Assembly (NCBI RefSeq): GCF_049199905.1
Contig: NZ_JBLZPK010000048.1
Span: 96,455-160,454, forward strand
DNA from: Shinella sp032095155
Lineage (GTDB): Bacteria > Pseudomonadota > Alphaproteobacteria > Rhizobiales > Rhizobiaceae
Direction of reading: 5' to 3'
Length of the DNA: 64,000 nt
Position numbers and translations under genes: made by a program
Part shown: one piece after another, positions 16,532 to 25,088 of the stretch
How positions within the stretch are numbered: the stretch's first letter is position 1
Layout: each line of letters opens with the position of its first letter
Notes under the pieces: model-generated
Database searches by the model: none
What the model was told of the DNA's origin: nothing
What the model saw: the letters and a program-made list of their open reading frames with translations, nothing else

Positions 16532-17242
16532 ATGTTCAGGCCGTTCAAGCTGAAGGCGCCCTATTTCGAGATCGGCCCCAAGGCCTACATGTATGGCGAT
16601 GAGGCGCTTGATCTGGCGCTCCACGCCGATGCGCTGTGCCGGACGTTCGGCGTCGATATTATTTTTACGGCGCAGTACACCGATATTTCGAGGATCGCGC
16701 ACGAGACCACGCATTTGAAGGTTTTTGCCCAGCACATGGATGCCAATCCGGTTGGCCGGGGCGTCGGTGCGGTGTTGCCCGAAGCCCTAAAGCAGGTCGG
16801 CGCCGTCGGCGTTCTGTTGAACCACGCGGAAAAACCGTTGAGCCTTTCGGTTCTCAACGAAACGATCCGCCGCGCCGACGAGGTCGGGCTTGCCACGCTG
16901 GTTTGCGCCGCCACCGTCGCGGAGAGCGCGGCGGTGGCGGTACTGAAGCCTAATATGGTGCTGGCGGAATCTCCGGCCCTCATCGGTGGCGGCAAACGCA
17001 GCGACGACGATGCACTGGAGGTCGAAAGAATTAACGCGGCCGTGCGGGCCGTCGGCAAAGACATTCTTGTGCTGCACGGGGCGGGCATCAGCGACGAGCA
17101 TGACGTCTACCAGATCATTCGTTCCGGTGCGGATGGCACCGGCTCGACAAGCGCCATCATGCGTGCCGCGGATCCGAAGGACATGCTGTCGCGCATGATC
17201 GAGGCGATGAGCCGTGCGCACCGCGAGAGAACCACAGATTAA
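16532..17242 (+). CDS. triosephosphate isomerase family protein, archaeal-type short form
   Basis: At 236 residues this is shorter than bacterial TpiA (about 250) and matches the archaeal subfamily: FAQHMDANPVGRGVGAVLPE, LLNHAEK with catalytic His98, AESPALIGGG with catalytic Glu146, and LVLHGAGISDEHDV. The catalytic lysine is Lys6 or Lys8, in the N-terminal FKLKAPYFE; the usual preceding Asn is not seen. In a kinase/isomerase operon it probably isomerises a sugar phosphate such as a tetrulose or triose phosphate, as tpiA-like enzymes do in tetritol catabolism, rather than serving glycolysis. It starts three bases after the preceding stop. Confidence 0.85.
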   Translation: MFRPFKLKAPYFEIGPKAYMYGDEALDLALHADALCRTFGVDIIFTAQYTDISRIAHETTHLKVFAQHMDANPVGRGVGAVLPEALKQVGAVGVLLNHAEKPLSLSVLNETIRRADEVGLATLVCAATVAESAAVAVLKPNMVLAESPALIGGGKRSDDDALEVERINAAVRAVGKDILVLHGAGISDEHDVYQIIRSGADGTGSTSAIMRAADPKDMLSRMIEAMSRAHRERTTD

Positions 17243-17255
17243 AGGAGTTGGACGC

Positions 17256-17750
17256 ATGCCCGTGTTTCATAAAACGATACCGGTCAATTCGCCTCATGGC
17301 ATCTATTTCGAAGACGTCACCGACAAGGTCGCTTCGATCGTTGCGGAGGCCGGCATCAAGGATGGCATCGTGGTCGTGTTCAGCCAGCACACCAGCTGCA
17401 GCGTGCTGATCCAGGAGGATTCAGAGGGGGAGACCTATGCGAAGATCCCCCTCATTCTCCAGGACACGATCAATTGCCTGGAGAAGATCATTCCCGATTG
17501 CAAATATGAAGGGCAGTATCTCCATCCGGGCCCGTATCACACCAGCCAGGCCTTCGAACTTCGCGGCGAACTCAATGCCTGGTGCCTGAATACCGATGGC
17601 CACATTCGTTCCTCCCTGCTCGGCCGCTCGGAAAGCATTCCCTTGCTGGACGGTAAAATGACTCTGGGTGAGTTCGGCCGGATTTATTTTGCCGATCTGG
17701 ACCAGACCCGGCCACGGGAGCGGACGGTCCGGGTGCAGATCGTCGGCTAA
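17256..17750 (+). CDS. YjbQ/UPF0047 family protein
   Basis: A 164-residue YjbQ-family protein. Diagnostic segments are FSQHTSCSVLIQED near residues 44-56, HPGPYHTSQAF, and the C-terminal LGEFGRIYFADLDQTRPRERT. AAAGGAG precedes the ATG. E. coli YjbQ shows only weak thiamine-phosphate synthase activity, and the physiological role of the family is not settled. Its presence between an isomerase and a sugar kinase suggests a substrate-level role in this pathway, perhaps a metal-dependent isomerisation or hydrolysis. That is inference from neighbourhood alone. Confidence 0.88.
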   Translation: MPVFHKTIPVNSPHGIYFEDVTDKVASIVAEAGIKDGIVVVFSQHTSCSVLIQEDSEGETYAKIPLILQDTINCLEKIIPDCKYEGQYLHPGPYHTSQAFELRGELNAWCLNTDGHIRSSLLGRSESIPLLDGKMTLGEFGRIYFADLDQTRPRERTVRVQIVG

Positions 17751-17826
17751 TTGCTGGGGCGAAAGCCACGCTAAAGGGCAGCCGGCTGACGACAACGATA
17801 TCGTGGAAGAAGGAGTTGTGCCACCG

Positions 17827-19314
17827 ATGGGGATCATCAGCCTCGATCTGGGAACAACCAACATAAAGGTTGCCTGCTACACGCGTGATCTGAGACAGAT
17901 CGCGCTGGAAAGCAAAACCGTAGCCTATATTCATGCGGACGGCTTCATCGAGTTCGATGCCAAGCAGTATTTCAGTGATATCGTCAGTCTGATCGGGTCC
18001 TGCGTTCAAAAATCGGCGGCGGCTGCAGACTGGCATCCGAAGCAACTGGTCATCACCGGGCAGGCGGAATCGCTGGTTGTTGCCGACGCGCTCGGGGAGC
18101 CACTTCGAAATGGCATTTCTTGGCTGGACATGCGCTCCCGAAGCGAATGCGATGAGCTCTCGGCGCTGTTCGACAAGGCGACATGCTATCAGGTGACAGG
18201 GCAGCCGGAGATCATTCCCACCTGGCCGCTCACCAAGATCCTTTGGCTAAAGCATCATGAGCCGGAATGCTTCAACAATGCCGCGAAGTTCCTTCTCCTG
18301 AAGGACTATATCATCTTCCGGCTGACTGGCCATTTCGTCGGCGAGCACTCGATCTATCCGTTCTCCCATTATTTCGACATCGTCAACAAAACCTATTGGG
18401 AAGCGCCACTCAAGTATTGCGGGGTCGATGTCTCCCAGCTGCCGGCTCTCATCGAGCCTTGCTCCGTGGTTGGGGAAATCCTGCCCGACATGCGGGAGAT
18501 GACGGGATTGCCGCCAGACTGTGTCGTCAACGCGGGGACGCTGGATCACTTCGCCGCCATGATCGGTACCGGTAACACCGTGAATGGTATCGTAAGCGAG
18601 TCTGCGGGGACAGTGTCGTCGATCGCAACCCTGGTCGAAAACCCGTTTTCGGCAGCTACGGCTGTGCCAGTCTATTGCGGGCCTTTCAAAGGCAGCTACA
18701 TCTATCTTCCGGTTTGTGAATCCGGTGGTATCAGCCTTGAATGGTTCAGGAGCGCTTTTTTACCCGACATCTCCTTTGCAGATGTGGATGCGCGGTGCAG
18801 CCGAAAGACGGTCGATCCACGCCTGACGTTTCTGCCCTATCTGACCGGCGTAAACCCACCCGAGTTCGACCCCAATGCGACCGGCGTGTTCTTCGGCGCG
18901 ACCATTGCACACGACGCTTATGACTTTGCCTTGGCCATCATGTGCGGCGTTGCCTGCCTTTTGAGAAAGAACATCGAGAACCTGCAGTCGTCGGGCATTG
19001 CCTTCGAGAAAATCATCTCGACAGGCGGAGGCGCAAAATCGGCTTTGTGGTCCCAGATCAAGGCCGACATCTGCGGTCTGCCGGTTGCAGTTCCTGCTGA
19101 AGAAGAGGCTCCCAGTCTCGGTGCGGCCATCATCGGCGCGGTGTCCTGCGAGTTCTATACGAACTATGAAGAGGCGGCAAAACACTGCGTCGAGATGAAG
19201 ACGATTTACTATCCTAATTTGCAAAGTCCAGAAGCTGACATTCAATACCGACTGTTTTGTCAGCTGTACAATGCACTCGGGCCCGTCTTTTCCCAGTTCC
19301 CGTCAGATCGATGA
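17827..19314 (+). CDS. FGGY-family carbohydrate kinase
   Basis: About 495 residues, of the usual FGGY length. The N-terminal phosphate loop SLDLGTTNIKVA, the sugar-binding loop GISWLDMRSRSE, the catalytic-Asp region NAGTLDHFAAMIGTGN and the C-terminal ATP-site ISTGGGAKSALWSQIKAD are all present. The ATG at 17827 has AAGGAG 11 bases upstream; a GTG at 17818 lies too close to that site. It phosphorylates a ketose or polyol with ATP. It is last in the operon and its end overlaps the convergent LysR gene by 12 bp. Relatives act on xylulose, ribulose, erythritol and glycerol; this one cannot be placed more closely by eye. Confidence 0.88.
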   Translation: MGIISLDLGTTNIKVACYTRDLRQIALESKTVAYIHADGFIEFDAKQYFSDIVSLIGSCVQKSAAAADWHPKQLVITGQAESLVVADALGEPLRNGISWLDMRSRSECDELSALFDKATCYQVTGQPEIIPTWPLTKILWLKHHEPECFNNAAKFLLLKDYIIFRLTGHFVGEHSIYPFSHYFDIVNKTYWEAPLKYCGVDVSQLPALIEPCSVVGEILPDMREMTGLPPDCVVNAGTLDHFAAMIGTGNTVNGIVSESAGTVSSIATLVENPFSAATAVPVYCGPFKGSYIYLPVCESGGISLEWFRSAFLPDISFADVDARCSRKTVDPRLTFLPYLTGVNPPEFDPNATGVFFGATIAHDAYDFALAIMCGVACLLRKNIENLQSSGIAFEKIISTGGGAKSALWSQIKADICGLPVAVPAEEEAPSLGAAIIGAVSCEFYTNYEEAAKHCVEMKTIYYPNLQSPEADIQYRLFCQLYNALGPVFSQFPSDR

Positions 19315-20190
19315 CGAAATACGCCTGACGACGTCAATGAAGTCAGCCATCAGCACCGTGGGAGAACCGCGGTGGCCAATCCCGACAATGCATTCGCGCA
19401 TGTCAGTGATGTGACGGAATACGACGCCGGGGCGGGCGTAGTAACGCGCCGTACTATCTGCCGTGATGCTGATGGCGCGCCCCATCGCAACGGCTTGCAA
19501 TTCGGACTCTACGGTTGCGACCTCAAGCACGACTTGCGCCGGATGCTCTGCGTCCCGATACTCCTCGGCCAGCCAATAATCCCGCCATCTTCCCGGCGTC
19601 GGAGCCCCTATTAACGGCTCGTTAAGTATATCCGCGAGAACAACGGTATCCTTTACCGCCAGCGGGTGACCAGTCGGAAGACAGACGACGCACTTCTCGC
19701 GTGTTATCTCGACGATGTTGATGTCGTCCTCTCCAATTGGAGGGCGGATGATTCCGCAGTCGACCTCGCCTGAAATCAGGCCCGCACTCGGATCCGAAAA
19801 ATCGTATTCCTTTAGTTTGAGGATTGCGTCGGGCCGCACCCGCTCGAATTCCTTGACGATCGCCGGTATGAATTCCACCGCCGTGCCGATCATAAAGCCG
19901 ACGCGAAGCTCACTCTTTAGGGCCAACTGGACCCGCCGCGCCTCTTCCTGGAAGAGGTCCATTGACCGGCTGACTGCCAACGCTTTTGTCAGCATCTGTT
20001 CGCCGAAAGGGGTCAGGCTGACCGCGCGTGTTGTGCGCGTGAACAACGGGAATCCGGCGTTTGTTTCGAGCTGAATGATGGTCTGTGAAAGGGCTGGCTG
20101 CGACACGTTGAGCAGCTCTGCCGCTCGACAGAAGCTCTTCTCCTTTGCCACGACGATGAACGACTTTATGTGCCGCAACTGAATATTCAT
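19303..20190 (-). CDS. LysR-family transcriptional regulator
   Basis: About 295 residues from the ATG at 20190; the frame is open upstream to 20274 but the canonical LysR N-terminus MNIQLRHIKSFIVV starts here. The helix-turn-helix SFCRAAELLNVSQPALSQTI is followed by LETNAGFPLFTRTTRAV. A substrate-domain segment, SELRVGFMIGTAVEFIP, follows. It is divergent from the polyamine-type ABC operon at 20605 and convergent with the kinase operon. Both operons carry the same 33-bp promoter element, which makes this gene the natural candidate regulator of both. Confidence 0.92.
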   Translation of the reverse strand: MNIQLRHIKSFIVVAKEKSFCRAAELLNVSQPALSQTIIQLETNAGFPLFTRTTRAVSLTPFGEQMLTKALAVSRSMDLFQEEARRVQLALKSELRVGFMIGTAVEFIPAIVKEFERVRPDAILKLKEYDFSDPSAGLISGEVDCGIIRPPIGEDDINIVEITREKCVVCLPTGHPLAVKDTVVLADILNEPLIGAPTPGRWRDYWLAEEYRDAEHPAQVVLEVATVESELQAVAMGRAISITADSTARYYARPGVVFRHITDMRECIVGIGHRGSPTVLMADFIDVVRRISSSI

Positions 20191-20316
20191 AAGCAAAGAT
20201 GATAAATCTGCGAACCCTTCCTTGTCAATTGTCCACGCGATGGAGCGGCCTATGAAAACAGGTCGAGGCGGCATCGCAGTGTAGCGGCGAAGTATCGAGT
20301 ATTGATAAGTTCTGTG

Positions 20317-20369
20317 AATTAATCAATTCGCCAATCGTCCTTGTTGCCAGTGGCTTTCTGGTTCTTAAT
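20317..20369 (+). promoter_or_regulatory. promoter with upstream element shared with the 14618 promoter
   Basis: AATTAATCAAT (20317-20327), TCGTC (20335-20339) and TTGTTG (20341-20346) repeat the arrangement at 14618-14647 base for base in spacing. A possible -10, CTTAAT, lies at 20364-20369 after a 17-bp spacer. Just upstream, ATTGAT (20301-20306) and ATCAAT (20322-20327) form an inverted repeat. It lies between lysR and the ABC operon and would transcribe the latter. Confidence 0.6.
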
Positions 20370-20604
20370 CACAGTGGAGGAAGGACATGGGCGCGTGCTT
20401 GGAAAATGACGGATCGTCACGGTTTTGGAGGCTTGGTACAGGCGCCCGCCACTTGTCGCCGGCGCGACAAACGTCCGTATCTATGACGTCATCAAGCCAT
20501 CAGAACGCGTAGCCTTGCCACTGACGTGATCCAAGTGGCAACAGACCATTATTGTTTAAATACAAGCAACATGACGAACCAAAACAACGAAGGGGAATTC
20601 CTAC
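20370..20604 (+). other. leader between shared promoter and binding-protein gene, with small ORF
   Basis: An ATG at 20387 with the strong ribosome site GGAGGAAGG directly upstream opens a 41-codon frame ending at TAG 20510-20512. The predicted peptide (starts MGACLENDGSSRFW) resembles nothing I recognise. It begins within about a dozen bases of the expected transcription start. It may be a leader peptide, a gene relic or chance. The rest of the leader holds no other gene. Confidence 0.35.
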
Positions 20605-21756
20605 ATGTTTGAGACCAAGCTTACACGCAGAAGCATTCTTGTCGCTGGCGCCACTACGGCGCTCGCTGCACCGTTCGTGCGCCCATCCTGGGCCGCCCCG
20701 GATACGGTTCGTGCGCTGATGTGGGAAGCCTATCTTCTTCCTGACCAGATTACCGCCTTCGAGGAATCGAACAAAGTCAAGTTCGTTCCTTCCTTCTTCG
20801 ATGGCAACTCGGAAGCCTACAACAAGTTGCGCGTTGGCGGCTCTAAAGAATTCGACCTCGTGCAGGCGGATGGATTTTGGCCGCAGCTATACTTCCGCGA
20901 AGGGCTGTTGCGGGAGGTGGACTATTCAAAGGTCCCTAACTCGTCGGGATATCTGCCGGAGTTTGGAGCCGAGGTTTTCAAGGTGCTTTCCGATCCGCAG
21001 TCCGGCAAAAAAATCGGCTTCCCATTCTGCTGGGGTGCTTATGGGATTACGTATGACGCCGGCAAGGTCCAGCCGGAACGGACCGAGACGCTCGAATGCA
21101 TGTTCAGCTCCGACTACTCAGGCATGCTGTCGACCAGCGCTCGCTTTGAGGAGAACATTGCCCTTGCGGCACTTCTGGTGACGGAGCGCCTAGGCAGCCG
21201 CGACAAGCCCCGCCCCGACGGAAAGCCGTTCAATCCGTATGTTCTGTCCGATGAGGAGCTTGCGGAGGTCGAGAAGCTTTTGATCCAGCAGAAGAGCCTG
21301 CTGCTCACGCGATACCAGGATAATCCTACTCTCTTCCAGCTTCTGCAGAGCGGCGCCGTCGTCGCCGCAACCGAGTTCGCCCAGGTCTTCCGGCAGTTGC
21401 TGACGGCCGAAGCGCAAGGAGCGGCGCCAGTCGACTTCCGGCATGCGCTGAAGATGAAGGAAGGCGGCCTTGGCTGGGTGGACACCTGGCTGGTCACGTC
21501 GGGCGTTCAGGATGGCAAGAAGTTCGACCTCTGCAACAGCTTCATCGATCTGATGATCTCGCCCACGGTCATGAAGAAGATCGGCGAGGTGGCTGGCTGC
21601 TCTACGACCGTCGATCTGCGTTCTATCTCCAATGAAACGGAACGTAAGCTTTTCCTGATGGATCGCTCAAACGAGATCGCCGACCTCTTCATGTTCGATC
21701 AGCCTTCCTCGCCTGAAAAGTGGGAACGCGTCTGGTCGAACGTACAGGCAGCCTGA
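20605..21756 (+). CDS. polyamine/polyol-type ABC transporter substrate-binding protein (PotD-like), Tat signal
   Basis: A 383-residue extracellular solute-binding protein of the PotD/family 1 type. The N-terminus has twin arginines in LTRRSILVAG and a hydrophobic stretch ending at SWAA, indicating Tat or Sec export. Segments FDLVQADGFWPQLYFREG and PFCWGAYGITYDAGKV are typical of spermidine/putrescine-type binding proteins. AAGGGGAA precedes the start. It is first of a four-gene ABC operon (binding protein, ATPase, two permeases). Given the shared promoter with the polyol operon at 14904, the ligand is more likely a polyol or sugar than a polyamine, but this is inference. Confidence 0.88.
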   Translation: MFETKLTRRSILVAGATTALAAPFVRPSWAAPDTVRALMWEAYLLPDQITAFEESNKVKFVPSFFDGNSEAYNKLRVGGSKEFDLVQADGFWPQLYFREGLLREVDYSKVPNSSGYLPEFGAEVFKVLSDPQSGKKIGFPFCWGAYGITYDAGKVQPERTETLECMFSSDYSGMLSTSARFEENIALAALLVTERLGSRDKPRPDGKPFNPYVLSDEELAEVEKLLIQQKSLLLTRYQDNPTLFQLLQSGAVVAATEFAQVFRQLLTAEAQGAAPVDFRHALKMKEGGLGWVDTWLVTSGVQDGKKFDLCNSFIDLMISPTVMKKIGEVAGCSTTVDLRSISNETERKLFLMDRSNEIADLFMFDQPSSPEKWERVWSNVQAA

Positions 21757-21834
21757 CCGATCAGTTCATCCTCCCGGGGCTAGGGCGGCTCAGGGCAGTT
21801 TCCTGCCCGGGCCGCCTGTAACGCAGGAAATCTC

Positions 21835-22926
21835 ATGAGCAACACAAGTTCCTATATCCGCATCGACAAGGTGTCGCGGCGTTATGGCGCCTTCAAAGCA
21901 CTGGACGACGTCAGTCTGGACATCTCCAAGGAAGAATTCATCGCCATCCTGGGGCCGAGCGGCTCGGGCAAGAGCACTTTGCTGCGCCTTATTGCCGGTC
22001 TTGATCGGCCGACGGAAGGCCGTATCCATTTCGAGGGAAAAGATGTCACCGAGCTTGCGCCTCACAAGCGCGGAATCGGTATGGTTTTCCAGGAATTTCT
22101 GCTCTTTCCGCACAGGACCGTACGGGAAAATCTCGCCTTTCCCCTGAGAATGCGCAACGAGGCCAAGGCCGAGATCGAGGAGCGGGTTGAATGGGTGGCC
22201 GGCATCCTGTCGCTGAGCACGATGCTGGACCGCTATCCCAGCCAGCTTTCGGGCGGTCAGCAGCAGCGTGTCGCCCTTGGCCGAGGCCTTGTTGCACGGC
22301 CGACGCTCCTGCTTCTCGACGAGCCACTGGCCAATCTCGACCGCGAGCTTCGGCAGGAGATGGAGATCGAAATCCGGCGATACCAAAAACAGCTCGGGAT
22401 TCCCTTCATCTATGTGACGCATAACCAGGAAGAAGCGCTCTCGATGAGCGATCGAATCGCTGTCATCAATAACGGGCGTCTTGAAGCCCTTGGTGAGCGG
22501 CAGGCGATATACGATCACCCGCAGACACCGTTCGTCGCTCGTTTCGTCGGCAAGTCGAGTAAGTTTCAAGGTGTCGTCCAACCTGACGGGACAACCGTGC
22601 GTCTCGCCCGACATGACTACGAATTCGCGTTGCCGTCCGACAAGAAATTCAAGCCGGGCGATGCAGTCGAGATTTTCGTCAAGAACGAACGGTTTGACAT
22701 TTCCAGCAAGCAGGATGGCGGCGTGGGCATTCCATCCACGGTGGTGGATGTCGTACTGCGCGGACCCTTTCTTGAGTATGTGCTGGAAACCGATCGCGGC
22801 GACACGGTAATCGCCGTCAAGCCGAAGCGGAACGATCCGATTCCGATCCGGGAGCGAGTCCTGCTTTCGTGGAACCCGGCCGATTGCCATATCTTCAAAG
22901 ACGGAGCTGACGATGCAAGACGCTAA
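21835..22926 (+). CDS. ABC transporter ATP-binding protein, PotA-like
   Basis: A 363-residue importer ATPase. Walker A GPSGSGKST, Q-loop VFQEFLLFPH, signature LSGGQQQRVALGRGL, Walker B LLLLDEPLANLD and the switch His in YVTHNQEEAL are all intact. A TOBE-type C-terminal domain follows (from about residue 245). It powers the permeases at 22913 and 23778 for the ligand bound by the protein at 20605. Its 3' end overlaps the next gene by 14 bp. Confidence 0.92.
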   Translation: MSNTSSYIRIDKVSRRYGAFKALDDVSLDISKEEFIAILGPSGSGKSTLLRLIAGLDRPTEGRIHFEGKDVTELAPHKRGIGMVFQEFLLFPHRTVRENLAFPLRMRNEAKAEIEERVEWVAGILSLSTMLDRYPSQLSGGQQQRVALGRGLVARPTLLLLDEPLANLDRELRQEMEIEIRRYQKQLGIPFIYVTHNQEEALSMSDRIAVINNGRLEALGERQAIYDHPQTPFVARFVGKSSKFQGVVQPDGTTVRLARHDYEFALPSDKKFKPGDAVEIFVKNERFDISSKQDGGVGIPSTVVDVVLRGPFLEYVLETDRGDTVIAVKPKRNDPIPIRERVLLSWNPADCHIFKDGADDARR

Positions 22927-23776
22927 TCTCCAGCGCCGCCTCATTCTCGATATCCCGACCGGTTTCCTGTTGGTCTTCTTCGTCATGCCGCTGGCGGCGC
23001 TGGTGACACTGAGTTTCTGGCAGACCGAGAACTACAAGATCGTCCATGAATGGACATTGATGAACTACGGTACGCTTGCGACGGAGCGCGCCTACATCAC
23101 CTTCTTTCTCCGCTCGCTCGTCATGGCGATCGGCGTATCTGTCACGCTGGTGGCCTTGTCCTGGCCGATCGCCTATTTCATCGTTCGTTACGGGGGGCGC
23201 TACCGCATCATCTTTTCGCTTCTTCTGGTCATACCCTTCCTGTCGGGCGAGGTCCTCCGCCTCATCGCGCTGCAGGGCATGCTCGGCCCTGCGGGGCTGG
23301 TCAACGGCGCCTTGATCCGCATGGGGGCAGCACCTCTTCGAATGATCATGTACTCCAATGCGGCATCGTTCATCGCCTTCATTTATCTGTATCTGCCGCT
23401 GGTGGTGACGACGATCTACCTGTCGCTGATCAACTTTGATTTCCGGCTCGCTCATGCCGCCAGCGCCTGTGGCGCCAACCGGTTCCGGATCTTTACCGAG
23501 GTCGTCTGGCCGCTCAATCTCTCTGGTACGATTGTCGGTTTCATGCTCGCTTTCATCCCGACGCTCTCTGCTTCTTTGGTGCCACGCTTCCTCGGCGGAC
23601 CCAACGGCACGCTGTATGGCATGTCCATGGCTCAGCAGTTCGGTGAGTCAGGGACTTGGGCTCTTGGTGCCGCAATGGGCGTCGTTCTGTTCTTATTCTC
23701 GGCAATCGCGCTGGCGATCCTGAGTTATGGCGTGGATCTCCGCCGGACTGGCTTTACGGGATTGGGGAGACAATAG
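22913..23776 (+). CDS. ABC transporter permease, PotB-like
   Basis: A 287-residue membrane protein with about six hydrophobic segments. The EAA-type coupling loop lies near residues 180-200 (HAASACGANRFRIFTEVVWP). The opening LDIPTGFLLVFFVMPLAALV is the first membrane segment. It overlaps the ATPase gene by 14 bp, supporting one operon and translational coupling. It forms the inner-membrane channel with the PotC-like permease. Confidence 0.9.
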   Translation: MQDANLQRRLILDIPTGFLLVFFVMPLAALVTLSFWQTENYKIVHEWTLMNYGTLATERAYITFFLRSLVMAIGVSVTLVALSWPIAYFIVRYGGRYRIIFSLLLVIPFLSGEVLRLIALQGMLGPAGLVNGALIRMGAAPLRMIMYSNAASFIAFIYLYLPLVVTTIYLSLINFDFRLAHAASACGANRFRIFTEVVWPLNLSGTIVGFMLAFIPTLSASLVPRFLGGPNGTLYGMSMAQQFGESGTWALGAAMGVVLFLFSAIALAILSYGVDLRRTGFTGLGRQ

Positions 23777-23777
23777 C

Positions 23778-24578
23778 ATGAACCCGAATTTTACTGATTC
23801 ATTCATCAAATGGACACTGGCAGTCTTCCTCGTCGTCGTCTTCGCCTTCCTCTATATGCCTATCGTGCATATCTTGTTCGCGTCGCTTTCGACACGGCCG
23901 AATTTTCCATATCCGCCGGAATTCAACGTCGCGAGCTATATCCGGCTGTCGACCAACACAGTCTATCAAAGCGCGTTCGTAAACAGCCTGATCCTCGCCT
24001 CTTGCACAGCGGTTTTGTCGACCGCTTTGGGCTTCTTGGCGACCGTCGGCGTATTGCGTTTCGGTGGCAAGCGGGCACTCCTCTACGCCATCTTTTTCGC
24101 AGCGCCCCTTTTCGTCTCTGAGATCCTTCTTGGGATATCGAGCATGGCACTTTACTACATGCTGTTTGAACTCCAGGGGAACATGCTGACTGCAATCATT
24201 GCAAATGCTGTGCATTGCTTCAGCTTCTGTTTCCTGATCATGGCCGCGATGCTCTACAAATATGACTGGCGGATGAATGAAGCGGCGATCGTCTGCGGCG
24301 CATCGCCTCTGCGCTCTTTCGTTGAGGTAATGCTGCCAATCACCTGGCCGGGCATCATGGGCAGCCTGATCACTGCCTTCGTGCTTTCACTGAACGGGCT
24401 CGATGTGTCCTTCTACCTTCTGGGTGCCACTCCGACCATGCCGTCAGTCGCCTGGGGAGCGCTTCGATATGGCGTCAAGCCGGAACTCTATGCCCTCTCA
24501 AGCCTGATTAATATCATCGTGTTTCTGATGATCATCGCGCTGATGGTAACAATCCGGCTGAAAAGAAAAGATGGGTAA
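23778..24578 (+). CDS. ABC transporter permease, PotC-like
   Basis: A 266-residue permease starting at the ATG at 23778, one base after the PotB-like stop and with GGGGAG upstream. The first membrane helix is TLAVFLVVVFAFLYMPIVH. The EAA loop reads EAAIVCGASPLRSFVEVMLP, and the C-terminal helix is LINIIVFLMIIALMVTIRL. Length and motifs are standard for the second subunit of polyamine-type importers. It is the last intact gene of the operon; a truncated reading frame follows 37 bp later. Confidence 0.9.
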   Translation: MNPNFTDSFIKWTLAVFLVVVFAFLYMPIVHILFASLSTRPNFPYPPEFNVASYIRLSTNTVYQSAFVNSLILASCTAVLSTALGFLATVGVLRFGGKRALLYAIFFAAPLFVSEILLGISSMALYYMLFELQGNMLTAIIANAVHCFSFCFLIMAAMLYKYDWRMNEAAIVCGASPLRSFVEVMLPITWPGIMGSLITAFVLSLNGLDVSFYLLGATPTMPSVAWGALRYGVKPELYALSSLINIIVFLMIIALMVTIRLKRKDG

Positions 24579-24615
24579 TCCGCAATAGAATTTTAGAACA
24601 AGGGGACAGACTGCA

Positions 24616-24768
24616 ATGACGCATTCAATGGTAGCCGCAATGTTCACAGAGTACCGCAAGTACGGAAAGCAAAATTCCATGTTTGAATTTCAGCTGTCGA
24701 TTTGCGATTTGGTGCGACTTTTTTCATCTCGCCTTTTCATGCGAAACACAACGTTGCGCAAAAAATAA
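24616..24768 (+). pseudogene. truncated 50-codon gene start after the ABC operon
   Basis: An ATG at 24616 with AAGGGGA upstream opens MTHSMVAAMFTEYRKYG and then runs into unrelated low-quality sequence to a TAA at 24766-24768. The first 16 residues resemble the N-terminus of zinc-dependent alcohol/polyol dehydrogenases (M-K-A-A-hydrophobic-x-x-Y-R-K-Y pattern), which would suit the operon. The rest of the gene is missing, consistent with loss through the insertion events seen just downstream. The family guess rests on very few residues. Confidence 0.35.
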
Positions 24769-24894
24769 ACTTACGCAATTGGTTAGACTTGGACAAGGCG
24801 GAGCGAGGGGAGCGGACAGGCGAACACCGAAACGGCGTGCGCTGTCCGCTTCGCACCTTTTCCATTGAGCGTTTTTTGGGGTGTAGCGTCCCCT

Positions 24895-25088
24895 TGACAT
24901 CCGGGTCCGCCGCCTCTTGTAGTATCGAAAGCTTCTCGTCGTCGGACCAATCACGCCAACGCTCGACGCCTGTCAAAATCTCCATGCGGCCCATAGTTCA
25001 TCCCCGATGACGTCTCTAATGACGGAATTAGTGACGTAACTTCAGCTGTTCGTGGGAAATCTCAAAGGCAGCTTCACCGGACGCTTAC
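24895..25088 (-). mobile_element. IS66-family insertion sequence remnant, one end with tnpA start
   Basis: The outer end reads (leftward from 25088) GTAAGCGTCCGGTGAAGC, the terminal inverted repeat typical of IS66 elements. At 24994 an ATG begins MGRMEILTGVERWRDW and continues SDDEKLSILQEAADPD, the conserved N-terminus of the small IS66 accessory protein TnpA. The similarity stops near 24895, where tnpA should continue for about 80 more residues; tnpB and the DDE transposase tnpC are absent. It is therefore a decayed fragment of about 190 bp. No second end was identified with confidence. Confidence 0.7.
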
